Source: Breviolum minutum Mf 1.05b.01
Taxonomy: Eukaryota > Sar > Dinophyceae > Suessiales > Symbiodiniaceae
Direction of reading: 5' to 3'
DNA length: 64,000 nucleotides
NCBI GenBank assembly: GCA_000507305.1
Contig: DF241172.1
Location: 23,278-87,277 of the forward strand
Shown here: positions 55,371-64,000 of the stretch, piece by piece
Numbering within the stretch: the first letter of the stretch is position 1
Layout of the letters: every line of letters begins with the position of its first letter
Notes under the pieces: generated by a model
Told to the model about the DNA's origin: nothing
Database searches by the model: none
Seen by the model: the letters and a program-made list of their open reading frames with translations, nothing else
Position numbers and translations under genes: made by a program

Positions 55371-56560
55371 TAAAACTGCCACTGAGCTGCCAAAATCAAT
55401 CTAAACTTAAACCCAAAACGTGCAAAAGAGGTAACCAGTATCAAAGGATCCTCAAGCCAAACATGAAAGATTAAGAGCTACTGTTGATGCATGAAATCCT
55501 ATAGCTGCATTTTTTTTTGTTCCGTCAAGACGAACTGGACTTTAAGGGATCATCCACCCTTCTGTTTCAAGATTCATGACAATTTTATCATGTTTGTTGG
55601 CTCAAAATGACCATTTGCAATTTGATGATTGGAAGACGTGACACATTGACAAATCCATGGGTTTTCTGTATGAAATCCATAGGCCTTTCATTTCCTTTCA
55701 TTATTTACATGGCGTTTTACCATCAAAGGATCGCTACCCCAAAGACTCAATGTATAGGGTATTTACGTTATTTACCTACATTTACCATAGAAATAAACGA
55801 CCATCCCTGAAACTAGCCCTTAAAGGAAAGGCGATCGTCTTCCAACCAGCATTTCTCAGGGGTACATGGTTGGTAAGTGGATGGTCCACCGAAAAAGCTG
55901 GACTCCAAGTTCCCCAACTGCAACTGTAGCTGATGCACTGTAAATCACCAGCCTGCAACAAAGATCAGGTAACGGTGGAAAAACCCTAAATCGTACAGAA
56001 CACCCTGGAAGTTCATATGGATACCAAACATATTATCCCATATGGCTATGGAATGGTGATGGATCCTATTGTTCAAAGTAAACATATTTAACTTAAACAA
56101 AGCCAAGTAGTTCACAATGGGAACACTGCCCTCTGAACCCCACTTCAATTCAGTTAAACAAAACACACACACACACACAACACACGTTTCGGTGAATTTG
56201 TGTTTGCATCAAAGTGGCGACAACAAAAATTGTTTGACCTTCCCCATGTTTCCCAACAACATCAAGCTACACAAAAAAATGGTGGAATCACAATGATTTC
56301 CGATTCGTAGGTTCCAAACACGTGATTTTTCAGAAAAACATAGGACTGACATCTGCTTGATTCATACCTAAGATGTGGGGGTCGAAACCTGGTTAAGGAT
56401 CGCTCCAAATCGCTCCAAACGTTGTTTTTTTGTTTGGATTTTAGCTACCTTGTTCCCGGAACGTAAAAATCCCTCAATCTCCATTTGCACCAGCATAGAA
56501 ATCCTTGTTCCCAGGATCCATTTTGTCATATTGAATCAAGCAAAATGATCCGGCAAAGGT
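55371..56560. other. No gene seen
   Basis: A Family B half near 55736-55800, a Family E-like segment near 55800-55870 and the CA microsatellite. No convincing coding frame. Confidence 0.4.
56161..56182. repeat. (CA)n microsatellite
   Basis: About ten CA units. Confidence 0.9.
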
Positions 56561-56820
56561 GGGCGGGCCCCTACCAGTTCGAAAAAATGGGGATGAAGTC
56601 ACAAGTTATTTCCCTGGTTGGTGGTTTCAGTCCAATTGAAACATATTAGTCAAAATGGGAATCTTTCCCAAATGAGGGGCAAAAATAAAAAATATTGGAA
56701 ACCACCACCTAGTTTCCCCTAGCCTATAAAGTGTCATCACAACCCCCAGTTCTCCATTTCTTTGCGGCCATTTATAGGGGCCCCATAACTCCATTTAGAA
56801 CTAGCAGGGCCCATCTTGTG
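56561..56820. mobile_element. Family D hairpin split by a Family A insertion
   Basis: Left arm GGGCGGGCCCCTACCAG (56567 on) and right arm GCAGGGCCCATC (to 56818) are separated by the Family A element at 56613-56712. Confidence 0.5.
56613..56712. mobile_element. Family A MITE nested in Family D
   Basis: Ends CTGGTTGGTGGTTTCAG and GGAAACCACCACCTAG; TTTCC (or TTTC) flanks both sides. Family D halves flank it. Confidence 0.6.
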
Positions 56821-57058
56821 ACAAATCCTGGGCAGCCCGAACACAACGGGAGTCGGAGCTGCATACACCTTGGCAGGTGTAAGGTGCAGCATGGCCAAGT
56901 CATTTCTTCCATCACGAAAAAAAAACACATCCATGGAGCGTCTTGGAGGATGAGCCGCCACTTAGGAAGTGGTTATAGTTGCAAACCTACTGGATCAATA
57001 GTTACTTAGGTGACTCGCAATCACCATGATTATTCACCACTTGCTACCCTCTGGTACA

Positions 57059-57168
57059 CTAACATGATTCATATTGGAAAATCACCATTTTTTAATAGGA
57101 GATACATCGATACATCTTCCAAGGGTGATTTTTTTTCCATTGTCATGTTAGTTTTCAAAGGGGGGTAC
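57059..57168. mobile_element. Family E variant
   Basis: ACACTAACATGATTC and GTCATGTTAGTTTTC arms around TTTTTTAATAGGAGATACAT. Confidence 0.45.
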
Positions 57169-57264
57169 AGTACATCAGGGAGAGGGTAATAACTGCGTTT
57201 TTGCTGTCATCTCTCCATCTGGAACTCTGGTCATAACCATCACCCTCAGACACCATGCTTGCAA

Positions 57265-57399
57265 ATTTCTGTTCTTGCCACTCGGCCTGATGTCCGCTTT
57301 CAATCCACTGATCTCATTCTTCATGTTCTTGACTTTTTCATCAAGTTTATTCTCCATCTTTGACGATTCAAAATGAAATGCTGCAACCTTCTGCAACAT
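57265..57399 (-). CDS. Possible coiled-coil exon
   Basis: The minus-strand frame reads FHFESSKMENKLDEKVKNMK, then NEISGLKADI. Charged residues alternate with hydrophobics at heptad-like spacing, suggesting a short coiled coil. Borders and family are not resolved. Confidence 0.3.
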
Positions 57400-57745
57400 G
57401 ACTTCGAAAATCCACCACCGAAATTGTCATCTTGTGGGATTTGACTTTCCTTCAAGATTGCCAACATTCATTCAGGCGACTCCATGGTAAAAAAACAGAT
57501 GTTCAAGAAATGTTTGATATTTGCTCGGGACTAAAAATGCGGATAGTATTCCCAGCCAATTCAATGCAAAACCCAATGAGCCAAAACGTAAATTAAACTC
57601 ACTCACCGTGGAAACCTTCAACATCCCAACGCTCACCAGTACTTCAAGGTACCAAGAAAACTCATATTCCACCAAGAAAACTCATACCAGTACTTCAAGG
57701 TACCTGAACTATGATCCACTGATCTTCAAACTTGAAGTTTGAAGA

Positions 57746-57840
57746 ACACCCCTGAAAACGAACACGTCCCCTGAAAAGGAAAGGCGTTCGTCTTCCAACT
57801 CATCGTTTTTCAGGTGCTATGTTAGTTTTACGAAGTGTGT
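57746..57840. mobile_element. Family E hairpin
   Basis: AACACCCCTGAAAACGAACA and TGCTATGTTAGTTTTACG arms. Confidence 0.5.
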
Positions 57841-57999
57841 ATAGCCTCAACTGCTCCATAGGTGTTATAGTTTCAGAACCAAACATGTTATGTTTTTTCA
57901 ATGGGAAAAAAACACACCTGGCACAGTGTTGGATCAAAGTTGGGGCTCCAAAAGTCACATGTGCAACAACAAAAAAGAAAAACGGTCAAAACTTTCCAT

Positions 58000-58128
58000 G
58001 AAATGCTGGCTTTTTAAAAAGGGATGTTTTTTTTTATGATACTCCCCACATAACTGGGTAGTATGTATCATCCCCTTAATATATGCCCTAAACAACCAGT
58101 TGCGTTTCTTTTTTCTATTGCTCAAGTT
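58000..58128 (-). mobile_element. Family H degenerate copy
   Basis: Shares ACTGGGTAGTATGTATCATC, AACAACCAG and CTATTGCTCAAG with the family. The splice-like ends are altered. Confidence 0.35.
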
Positions 58129-58582
58129 CCAATCGCAGCACACCAAGTCGGTTTTTGGCACCTTCGTTCACACCACAGGGTGTTTCTGTGCTACAGCATC
58201 CACCTGAAGGCGTCATTGGGTCAGGGGTATCAGAACCACCAAGGAGGATCCAAACGATTGAAAGAAGCGTTGCTTCATTATGACTAAAGAAAACAGGGAT
58301 ATATGACTGATATATATTTATATATTTAGAAAAAAGGAGGTTTCTAATAGGTCATCCCGTCATTAGCTAGCAATGCCTATTCATACGTAAATAATGAATA
58401 TCATATATAAAGATGTATGTACTTGACAACGCATTGTTTATGTATTTTTTGCGTGCATACACATACATTTTATATATAGGCTAGGCAACCATCTTGGGTT
58501 CTACCCTCCCACCTTTAAAAGTTCCCCCCAAAAAAAATCAAGGGGTTTTACCGGGGGTGAAACATCCTAAACTGCACCATCA

Positions 58583-58709
58583 AATGGGTGTTTCCAAAAA
58601 TAGGGGGAAACCCCCCAAAATGGATGGTGAAAATCATGGAAAACACCGACCTATTAAAATGGGATGATTTGGGGAGAAAACCCCACTATTTTCGGAAAAA
58701 CATCCAAAT
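58583..58709. mobile_element. Family C hairpin
   Basis: ATGGGTGTTTCCAAAAATAG and CTATTTTCGGAAAAACATCC arms. Confidence 0.55.
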
Positions 58710-58830
58710 TTCCCCTAACTAGGGTTATAAACCTATTCTACATATAACCAGTTACTAAGTATCCTGAACCTCTAAGATTCTAAGTAAACTGCACCATCAA
58801 AATGCATCCGCAAAAAACAAAAAAACAAAA

Positions 58831-58943
58831 TCCAAAGTCGAGAGGCTGTTGCCCGAGGTCAAGTCAGCGGCACTGGAGCTACAACCCGTCGCAGTGCCCT
58901 GCATGGGATACGAACAGCAGGTGGTTGAGGTGTGGGACCCAAG
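58831..58943 (+). CDS. Exon, unknown protein
   Basis: A plus-strand frame reads KVERLLPEVKSAALELQPVA followed by VPCMGYEQQVVEVWDP, with strongly coding-like codons (GTC GAG, GAG GTC, GTG GAG types). It ends at CCCAAG before GTGGTCAGG (donor at 58944). The 5' border is unclear because of an A-rich stretch. No family is recognised. Confidence 0.4.
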
Positions 58944-59682
58944 GTGGTCAGGTGGAAAACGTGTGGAAAAAACCCACTTTTGGATGTTGATGGTAACTTA
59001 GTATATAAAAGGCTTATAACTTATAACCCCCCAAACATAAGCAGGTTACAGGTTGTAAGTTCCTTTGGAAAAAAGGTTATAAGCCAACGTTACTAACTAG
59101 TTTACGATCACTGGAACCTGGACACCCTAAAAAATACACTAATGGGCAATCCTTCACTAATGTATAAGTCGCGGATAACACAATCCCAAACGTGACCACG
59201 TATCCAACTGGTGTCAGACATGAATGTAGTGTTTACGGCAGGGGTGAATTTTCATGTTTGCAACTAGGGATTTCCGCCCCCCGATCCTGGAGGATCAATG
59301 GTAGGGATCAGAGTTGCCCCTTTTCCCAATAACAGTCGGAGAACAAGGTTTATGTTCCTCCTAGTATTAAACCACCCCAGAAATCTAACGAATTGATACC
59401 CAAAATGGCAATATGTTTTGTAAAACTCCACCTTTTCCAAGTGAATGATATGTTTCCCAGCGGTTCTCCTTAAATTTAGTGAGGTGAAAACGTGAGTTTT
59501 TTCAACCTTTGCCAACCACTTTTGGGCTACCGCCTGCAACAAAGGAGAATCTGATGTAGGCCTGGCAAGCTTGACACGTGGGATGTCTTTATGGAATGCT
59601 GAAACTGCAGTGTTCTCGACCTGTGCTCATCAAGAGAACTGTTGGCTGTAATGTTGTTGCTAAGTTCCTATGTTGCCCGTGC

Positions 59683-59689
<7 letters not shown>
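58944..59689. other. No gene seen
   Basis: A TTATAAC-rich inverted segment at 58990-59085 and unassigned sequence. Confidence 0.4.
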
Positions 59690-59713
<24 letters not shown>

Positions 59714-59724
59714 GCTGTTGTTGC

Positions 59725-59755
<31 letters not shown>

Positions 59756-59828
59756 GGTGTTGTTGGTGGTGTTGTTGGTGTTGGAGTTGTATTTTTTTTT
59801 TGTTGTTGTTGTTGTTGTTGTTGTTGTG
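59690..59828. repeat. (TTG/GTG)n trinucleotide tract
   Basis: TTG repeats, then GTG repeats, a T run and TTG repeats again; compound microsatellite. Confidence 0.95.
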
Positions 59829-60599
59829 ATATCTTATCTCTTGGCTTCCTTCCCAAGAGTTACATCATTACTGCATGGAGTATTCATGGCTTTTGGTCTT
59901 CATACGCGAGTCCCAAACAACCAATGATGGAGCCCCAAACAATCACAGGGATCGTTTAAACAAACTACATCAGCTTCAATAAATGCGTTTTTTTGGCCCA
60001 AACCTTTGTTGAAAAAGATGTTTCAAGTAAAGGCACGGTCAATACAATTGCGCATAAGAATATGGAAGGTATAGGTAGTGTACACTCATTTGCACCACCT
60101 GCATATAGGTGTTCGGATTTCAGAGCCCCAAACTGTTTTTGTGTTTCTGCCAAAAAGAGCTTCACCGCCAGCGGTGTATGTATGTTATGTTTCTTCGTCT
60201 TTCTATCATTTTATATCTATACTTCCGGAAGAATCCAGGTGTCTCTTAATCAATGGAGTTTCCTGGTTCCCTTAATAGGTGGGATCGGTAGCATATAATC
60301 ACCCTTTTTTTGCAATTTTGTATTGGGTGATTCGTGATATATTATCTTCCAAACCATCATTTTCAGGTTCCATGTTAATCTTCCAGGGTGTAACCACTTT
60401 CATGACCTCAGTAGCTCGGATTTACAGACCTTTTCATACCAGAAAAAGGCAGTGGATTGAATCAGCCAGGGGATAGGCAGGGATGCACCAAGAAATCCCA
60501 ACGTGGGCCCGCGGGAAATCCCTCCAAACAACGTCCTTTTTTGGTGGGTGTTTATGGGTTATAATCCCCAAGAATCACTAGAGAACACAATAAATACAT

Positions 60600-60795
60600 A
60601 TAAATACCATGGGTACACTGTTGGAGGTACACCCGTCCTTGTCCCTTGACTCTGTGTCTTCTCAAGTTTCCGGAACAAAAACATGGACGGTATTCGCAAA
60701 ACAATGCCGAGGAGCAAGGCATAGATCAGGTTGATCGATGGGGTGTTGCTGTCGCTGAAGGTGAAGAAATTGTCCTTCCTCAGATGTTTCGACAA
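60600..60795 (-). CDS. Possible exon with a hydrophobic segment
   Basis: The minus-strand frame from 60795 contains SINLIYALLLGIVLRIPSMF, which could be a membrane helix, followed by basic residues. Borders are not clear and no family is recognised. Confidence 0.2.
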
Positions 60796-61023
60796 AAAGT
60801 CGGATGGGTTTTCCTGGGGCTAAAGCAAAATCTATAGTCCATTTGAAAGAGAACGTGACACTCAGCCAAAGGACGAAAATGGAAAGTTTAAGCTATCATT
60901 TCAAAGCTGCATCAAAAAAATGTACTGAAATCCCCAAAAGTTTAAAGCTTGCTTGGTCATTGGCTGAGTGAGAGTAGGGATTTGTACTACTTCGTAATAT
61001 CAAACTCGAAAGACTCAATGGAA

Positions 61024-61123
61024 CTAGTTGGTGGTTTCAACCCCTTTGAAAAATATGAATCAAAATGGAAACCTTCCCCAAATTTCGGGATGCAAAAAAA
61101 AACATCTTTGAGTTGCCACCACC
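61024..61123. mobile_element. Family A MITE
   Basis: Starts CTAGTTGGTGGTTTCAACC and ends GAGTTGCCACCACC; the right end is altered. Confidence 0.5.
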
Positions 61124-61306
61124 TTCCCGGAAGGTTTGGAAAGGGAAATTCATGAACTGGAAATGCGTGGATCCGAACGTCTAACAGCAGCAAAGTTTTC
61201 AGCGACTTTCAGAACCTGAAAAAATGATAGGGACTTCCAAGTTCGGACTCTCCGACTCTCCAAGCGGCTGAAAATCTCAGGTGAAGCATGTTAAAAACTG
61301 CATTAT

Positions 61307-61411
61307 CTCGTTGGTGGTTGAACCAACCCCCTTGAAAAATATGCTCGTCAAATTGGATCATTTTTCCAAGTAGGGGTGAAAATAAAAAATATTTGAGTTG
61401 CCACCACCTAG
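61307..61411. mobile_element. Family A MITE with TTAT duplication
   Basis: Starts CTCGTTGGTGGTTGAACC and ends GAGTTGCCACCACCTAG; TTAT flanks both sides. Confidence 0.55.
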
Positions 61412-61809
61412 TTATGTTTTGGTGTTCTTTTTTTAAAAGCAAACAAAGCAGTTGAAACTTTCAGGCCAATTGTGACAGTCGATAAAAAATCCTGATTGGT
61501 TCATCAATGAGAGGATCCTGATTTCATGGCTGGTAATCCCCACAAAACTGGGCAAATAGCCATGGTTTTGGTTGCTGCTCAAATTACAAAACATCACGCC
61601 GGCAGCATCTTCCCAGTGCGAATTTTTTGCCTGATGATCCCGGGTGATCCAGTGGTGATTCCGGGCAGCTTACAGGGTCATTATATAACACCACCCAAGC
61701 AATGCATTGTTATGAGGGAAATTCATCAAAATTATCATTCATTTGTATTGTTGGATTCCCCCAAAATGAGGGATTTAAATGATTTAATGACCTCTGGCTT
61801 ACTTAGGTA

Positions 61810-62310
61810 CAAAATTTTGTGACGTGCCGAAAGGAAGGAAACCCCGCAGCCCTTGCAACCTCGCGCCACATCCCGAACTCCACCAGCACCTTCCGGTCAG
61901 GGCGCCAATCAAACCTTTTGAAGGGACGGTGATTTGACCGACATTCCAACCAAACTGGGCCCGCAGCGCCCGTACCACATCCTCATACACCGTAATCGAA
62001 AAGCACAACCTGTCCCTTTCGCCAGACGCCCTTGTCAACGACGATGTCGCCCTCGCCGCGACCCAATCGTTCAGCGACCGAAGCAACCGTTTTGCACATG
62101 GGCACTGCAACACGCAGAAACAGCCACCCGAAAGCCCCACTCAAAGGCGCCCCGGTACTCCCTCAATTCCACGGGCGCGGAGGCGCCCGCCGTTGGGACC
62201 GTCGCAGCGTCCTTCTTAACATCTTTCCTCCGTCGCCCCAACGAAGAAAGCGCGCCTTGCTTGTGGTGCTGCAAGGCACGTTGATGCTGATGAGATGCTC
62301 TCATCGGCAA
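61810..62310 (-). pseudogene. GC-rich coding remnant, frame-disrupted
   Basis: This block is clearly richer in G and C than its surroundings and open in several minus-strand frames. The best-codon-bias reading begins with RRRKDVKKDAATVPTAGASA and ELREYRGAFEWGFRVAVSA (62260-62110). It then moves one frame at about 62105 to CKTVASVAERLGRGEGDIVV and KGVWRKGQVVLFDYGV, meets a TGA near 61984, and resumes as FKRFDWRPDRKVLVEFGMWR. One frame shift and one stop suggest a decayed gene, or unrecognised introns. No domain is identified. Confidence 0.4.
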
Positions 62311-62454
62311 AATCACTGGTGGAGGAATGTATACTTACACTCTCTGAAACTCACATGGCCCCTGAAAATTAGGCCATCCGAAAAGGAAATTCATTTTCCC
62401 ACCACCTTTTTTTCGTAAGGTGCTATATTGGCCACTAGCAACTGGCAACCAACA

Positions 62455-62561
62455 TACGGATGTTTCCAAAAATAGGGGTACCCCCAAATCATCCATTTTA
62501 ATAGGGTTTTCCATTATAAACCATCCATTTTAGGCTACCACTATTTTTGGAAACACCCATA
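62455..62561. mobile_element. Family C hairpin
   Basis: ACGGATGTTTCCAAAAATAG and CTATTTTTGGAAACACCCAT arms. Confidence 0.6.
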
Positions 62562-63492
62562 ATACAAGATCATGGAGTCTAAAGCTTTTTTGTTTCGAAA
62601 ACATCAGATACTACAGCCTAGGAGAAGGTGACGGGACCGAGCTTTGAAAAATTTCGGGTCATTTCTTGGTATCAAAAATCGTTTAGATTTCTTGCGGTGG
62701 TATCTAAGTAGGGGAATTCCAACATAAACCTTGAAATTCCGACTGGTTACTTGGAAAGAGGTGCCCAACTCGCATCCGGCGTATAAAAAATGGTCCATTT
62801 TTGCTATCAATTCGTTGGATTTCTGCGTTTGTTCCTTTCCTTTTTTCGAAAATTTGGGATCCAAATTCTTTCATCACCACCACAAAATTTTTGCAAGAAA
62901 AAAAAGGTTTATAATCTTCCCAACAAGCTATCATCATCCCAGTCCCACTTCGACTTTTAGACGCTGCCAGGAGTCCCAGACATTTATTTCAACAAGCCTA
63001 CTAAGGGTCAACAACAACTCAATCAAAAACTCACTTCCGCACTGTCCCCATGATTTTCTTCTGGGAAAAAAAAACATCCTCCATCCTGTTGTAGCAAAGC
63101 TTCCTCTGCGCCGTTTTTCTGTTGAACAAAAAAATGGTTTCCCCAAATGAACAGTTATTTTAATCATAGAGTCCCGAAATTTCATAAGCCATGAAAATCA
63201 TGAAAACTCGTTTTCATAAAACCAACCAACCAAGTTTCATTTGTTTATGTCACTGCTCCCATGCCATTTGCACACACAACTCGCCAACAAAGACCCTTTC
63301 CCCTGCATGCAGCACAGCGACGTCACGGAGACCATGACCGTGGGAGTCTCTTCGCTGCGACGTTCGAAGTAACGGCAATGACTCTGACCTGCAGCCAATC
63401 TGGAGGGTCCCCGGAGTCCCTGGAAGTCGAAGTCGACTATTTATTGAGCAGTTTTTTTCCGTGAAGACGGCATTGCTTTAAAAAGGGCTAAC
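62562..63492. other. No clear gene
   Basis: Open frames at 62731-63150 lack coding bias. A GC-richer stretch at 63280-63460 is open in a plus-strand frame, possibly an exon remnant; no borders or motif seen. Confidence 0.35.
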
Positions 63493-63604
63493 TTGGCAAC
63501 CCTTAGGGACCTCCCCTGCTAAGTTTGTTAAACTTTTAGTGGGGCCCACAGGTAAACTCAAAGGGGCGTTCAGGGAATAAGGCGATCACCTAAGATGTGC
63601 CAAG
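63493..63604. mobile_element. Family K copy
   Basis: TTGGCAACCCTTAGGG, CTTTTAGTGGGG and TAAGATGTGCCAAG. Confidence 0.45.
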
Positions 63605-63627
63605 ACGGCATTGCGTTAAAGAAGGGC

Positions 63628-63690
63628 TAAGTTCATCAACAATTCCAGGAACTATTCTTTTAATCATCGGCTTGACTTCCTGGTGACTAA
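63628..63690. repeat. Partial copy of the foldback terminus
   Basis: TTCATCAACAATTCCAGGA and ATCATCGGCTTGACTTCC resemble the 2818-2932 terminus. Confidence 0.25.
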
Positions 63691-63836
63691 AAGTCACTGG
63701 AATGGAATGGCATTACTTTTAAGGCCTGACTAATTATGTTAAACCTATGTAACTGCTCGGTTCATAAGGCCTTAGAATATTGACCCTTGTCATTTGTATA
63801 TGAGCACATGTACCAAGTTTCCGATTCGTTTCTTTT

Positions 63837-63914
63837 CTGGTTGGTGGTTTCAACCCCTTTAAAAGATATTAGTCAAAATGGAAATCTTCCCCAAATAGGG
63901 ATGAACATAAAAAG

Positions 63915-63919
<5 letters not shown>
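63837..63919. mobile_element. Family A MITE, right end lost in (TTGA)n
   Basis: Left end CTGGTTGGTGGTTTCAACC and interior are present; the sequence then passes directly into a TTGA microsatellite. Confidence 0.5.
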
Positions 63920-63954
<35 letters not shown>

Positions 63955-63955
63955 C

Positions 63956-64000
<45 letters not shown>
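63919..64000. repeat. (TTGA)n microsatellite, running off the window
   Basis: TTGA repeat with one TTCA interruption, continuing to the last base. It follows directly on a truncated Family A element. Confidence 0.95.

Noticed and set aside
59578-59959. Poly-Cys/Val/Leu frames
   Set aside because: Produced by the (TTG)n compound repeat.
1-64000. CRISPR arrays, bacterial operons or prophage
   Set aside because: No direct repeats with regular unique spacers, no bacterial gene spacing and no ribosome-binding pattern; the repeats are inverted and dispersed.
1-64000. tRNA, rRNA or dinoflagellate spliced-leader sequence
   Set aside because: No cloverleaf-like segment, rRNA core or full spliced-leader match was recognised by reading; only short chance matches such as TTGGCTCAA near 55600.

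Overview
This window looks like gene-poor nuclear DNA from a eukaryotic protist, most likely a dinoflagellate of the Symbiodiniaceae or a close relative. Three things point there. There is no bacterial-style gene packing and no long intact intronless gene. Most of the sequence is a mosaic of short palindromic (MITE-like) repeats of about 70-180 bp, each family present in several diverged copies. Short coding-like exons are bounded by GT/AG and apparently also GC or GA splice donors, which are known from dinoflagellate genomes. The taxonomic call is inference; no rRNA, organelle gene or spliced-leader sequence was seen.

The one clearly readable gene lies on the + strand at about 38.07-42.75 kb. 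It can be assembled from five exons: an acidic N-terminus with a Cys/His DNA-binding-like module (FLYWCH / WRKY-GCM1 type), a Mutator-like (MULE) DDE transposase core, a C-terminal transposase segment, a Cys/His cluster, and an OTU-type cysteine protease domain. The last three introns can be placed with GT-AG borders that keep the frame open. The gene sits in a block (about 37.6-43.06 kb) almost free of the small repeats that crowd the rest of the window. Degenerate ~50-bp repeats flank it in inverted orientation. I read it as a near-complete, relatively young autonomous MULE carrying a transposase-OTU fusion.

Elsewhere coding signal is limited to isolated exon-like segments with no recognised function. 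The better ones are 11.04-11.46 kb (-), 12.75-12.90 kb (+), 14.8-15.4 kb (-), 22.55-22.68 kb (+), 45.07-45.16 kb (-), 51.89-52.06 kb (-), 52.88-53.23 kb (-), 58.83-58.94 kb (+) and 61.8-62.3 kb (-). A reverse-transcriptase-like fragment lies near 47.1 kb (-).

The repeat landscape has at least ten families, named A-L here for reference. Family A (TIR CTAGTTGGTGGTTTCAA, about 100 bp) has 14 copies, seven with an exact 4-bp target duplication. Family H (149-182 bp) carries splice-site-like ends and looks like an introner, an intron-creating element. Families B, C, D, E, F, I, J, K and L are hairpin or repeated elements, several nested in one another (A in D, A in L, B in J). A 1.17-kb foldback element with ~110-bp inverted termini lies at 2.8-4.0 kb. 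Simple repeats include (CCAA)n, (CAA/CAG)n, (TTG)n and a (TTGA)n tract that runs off the right edge. Repeat boundaries were set by eye and may be off by several bases.
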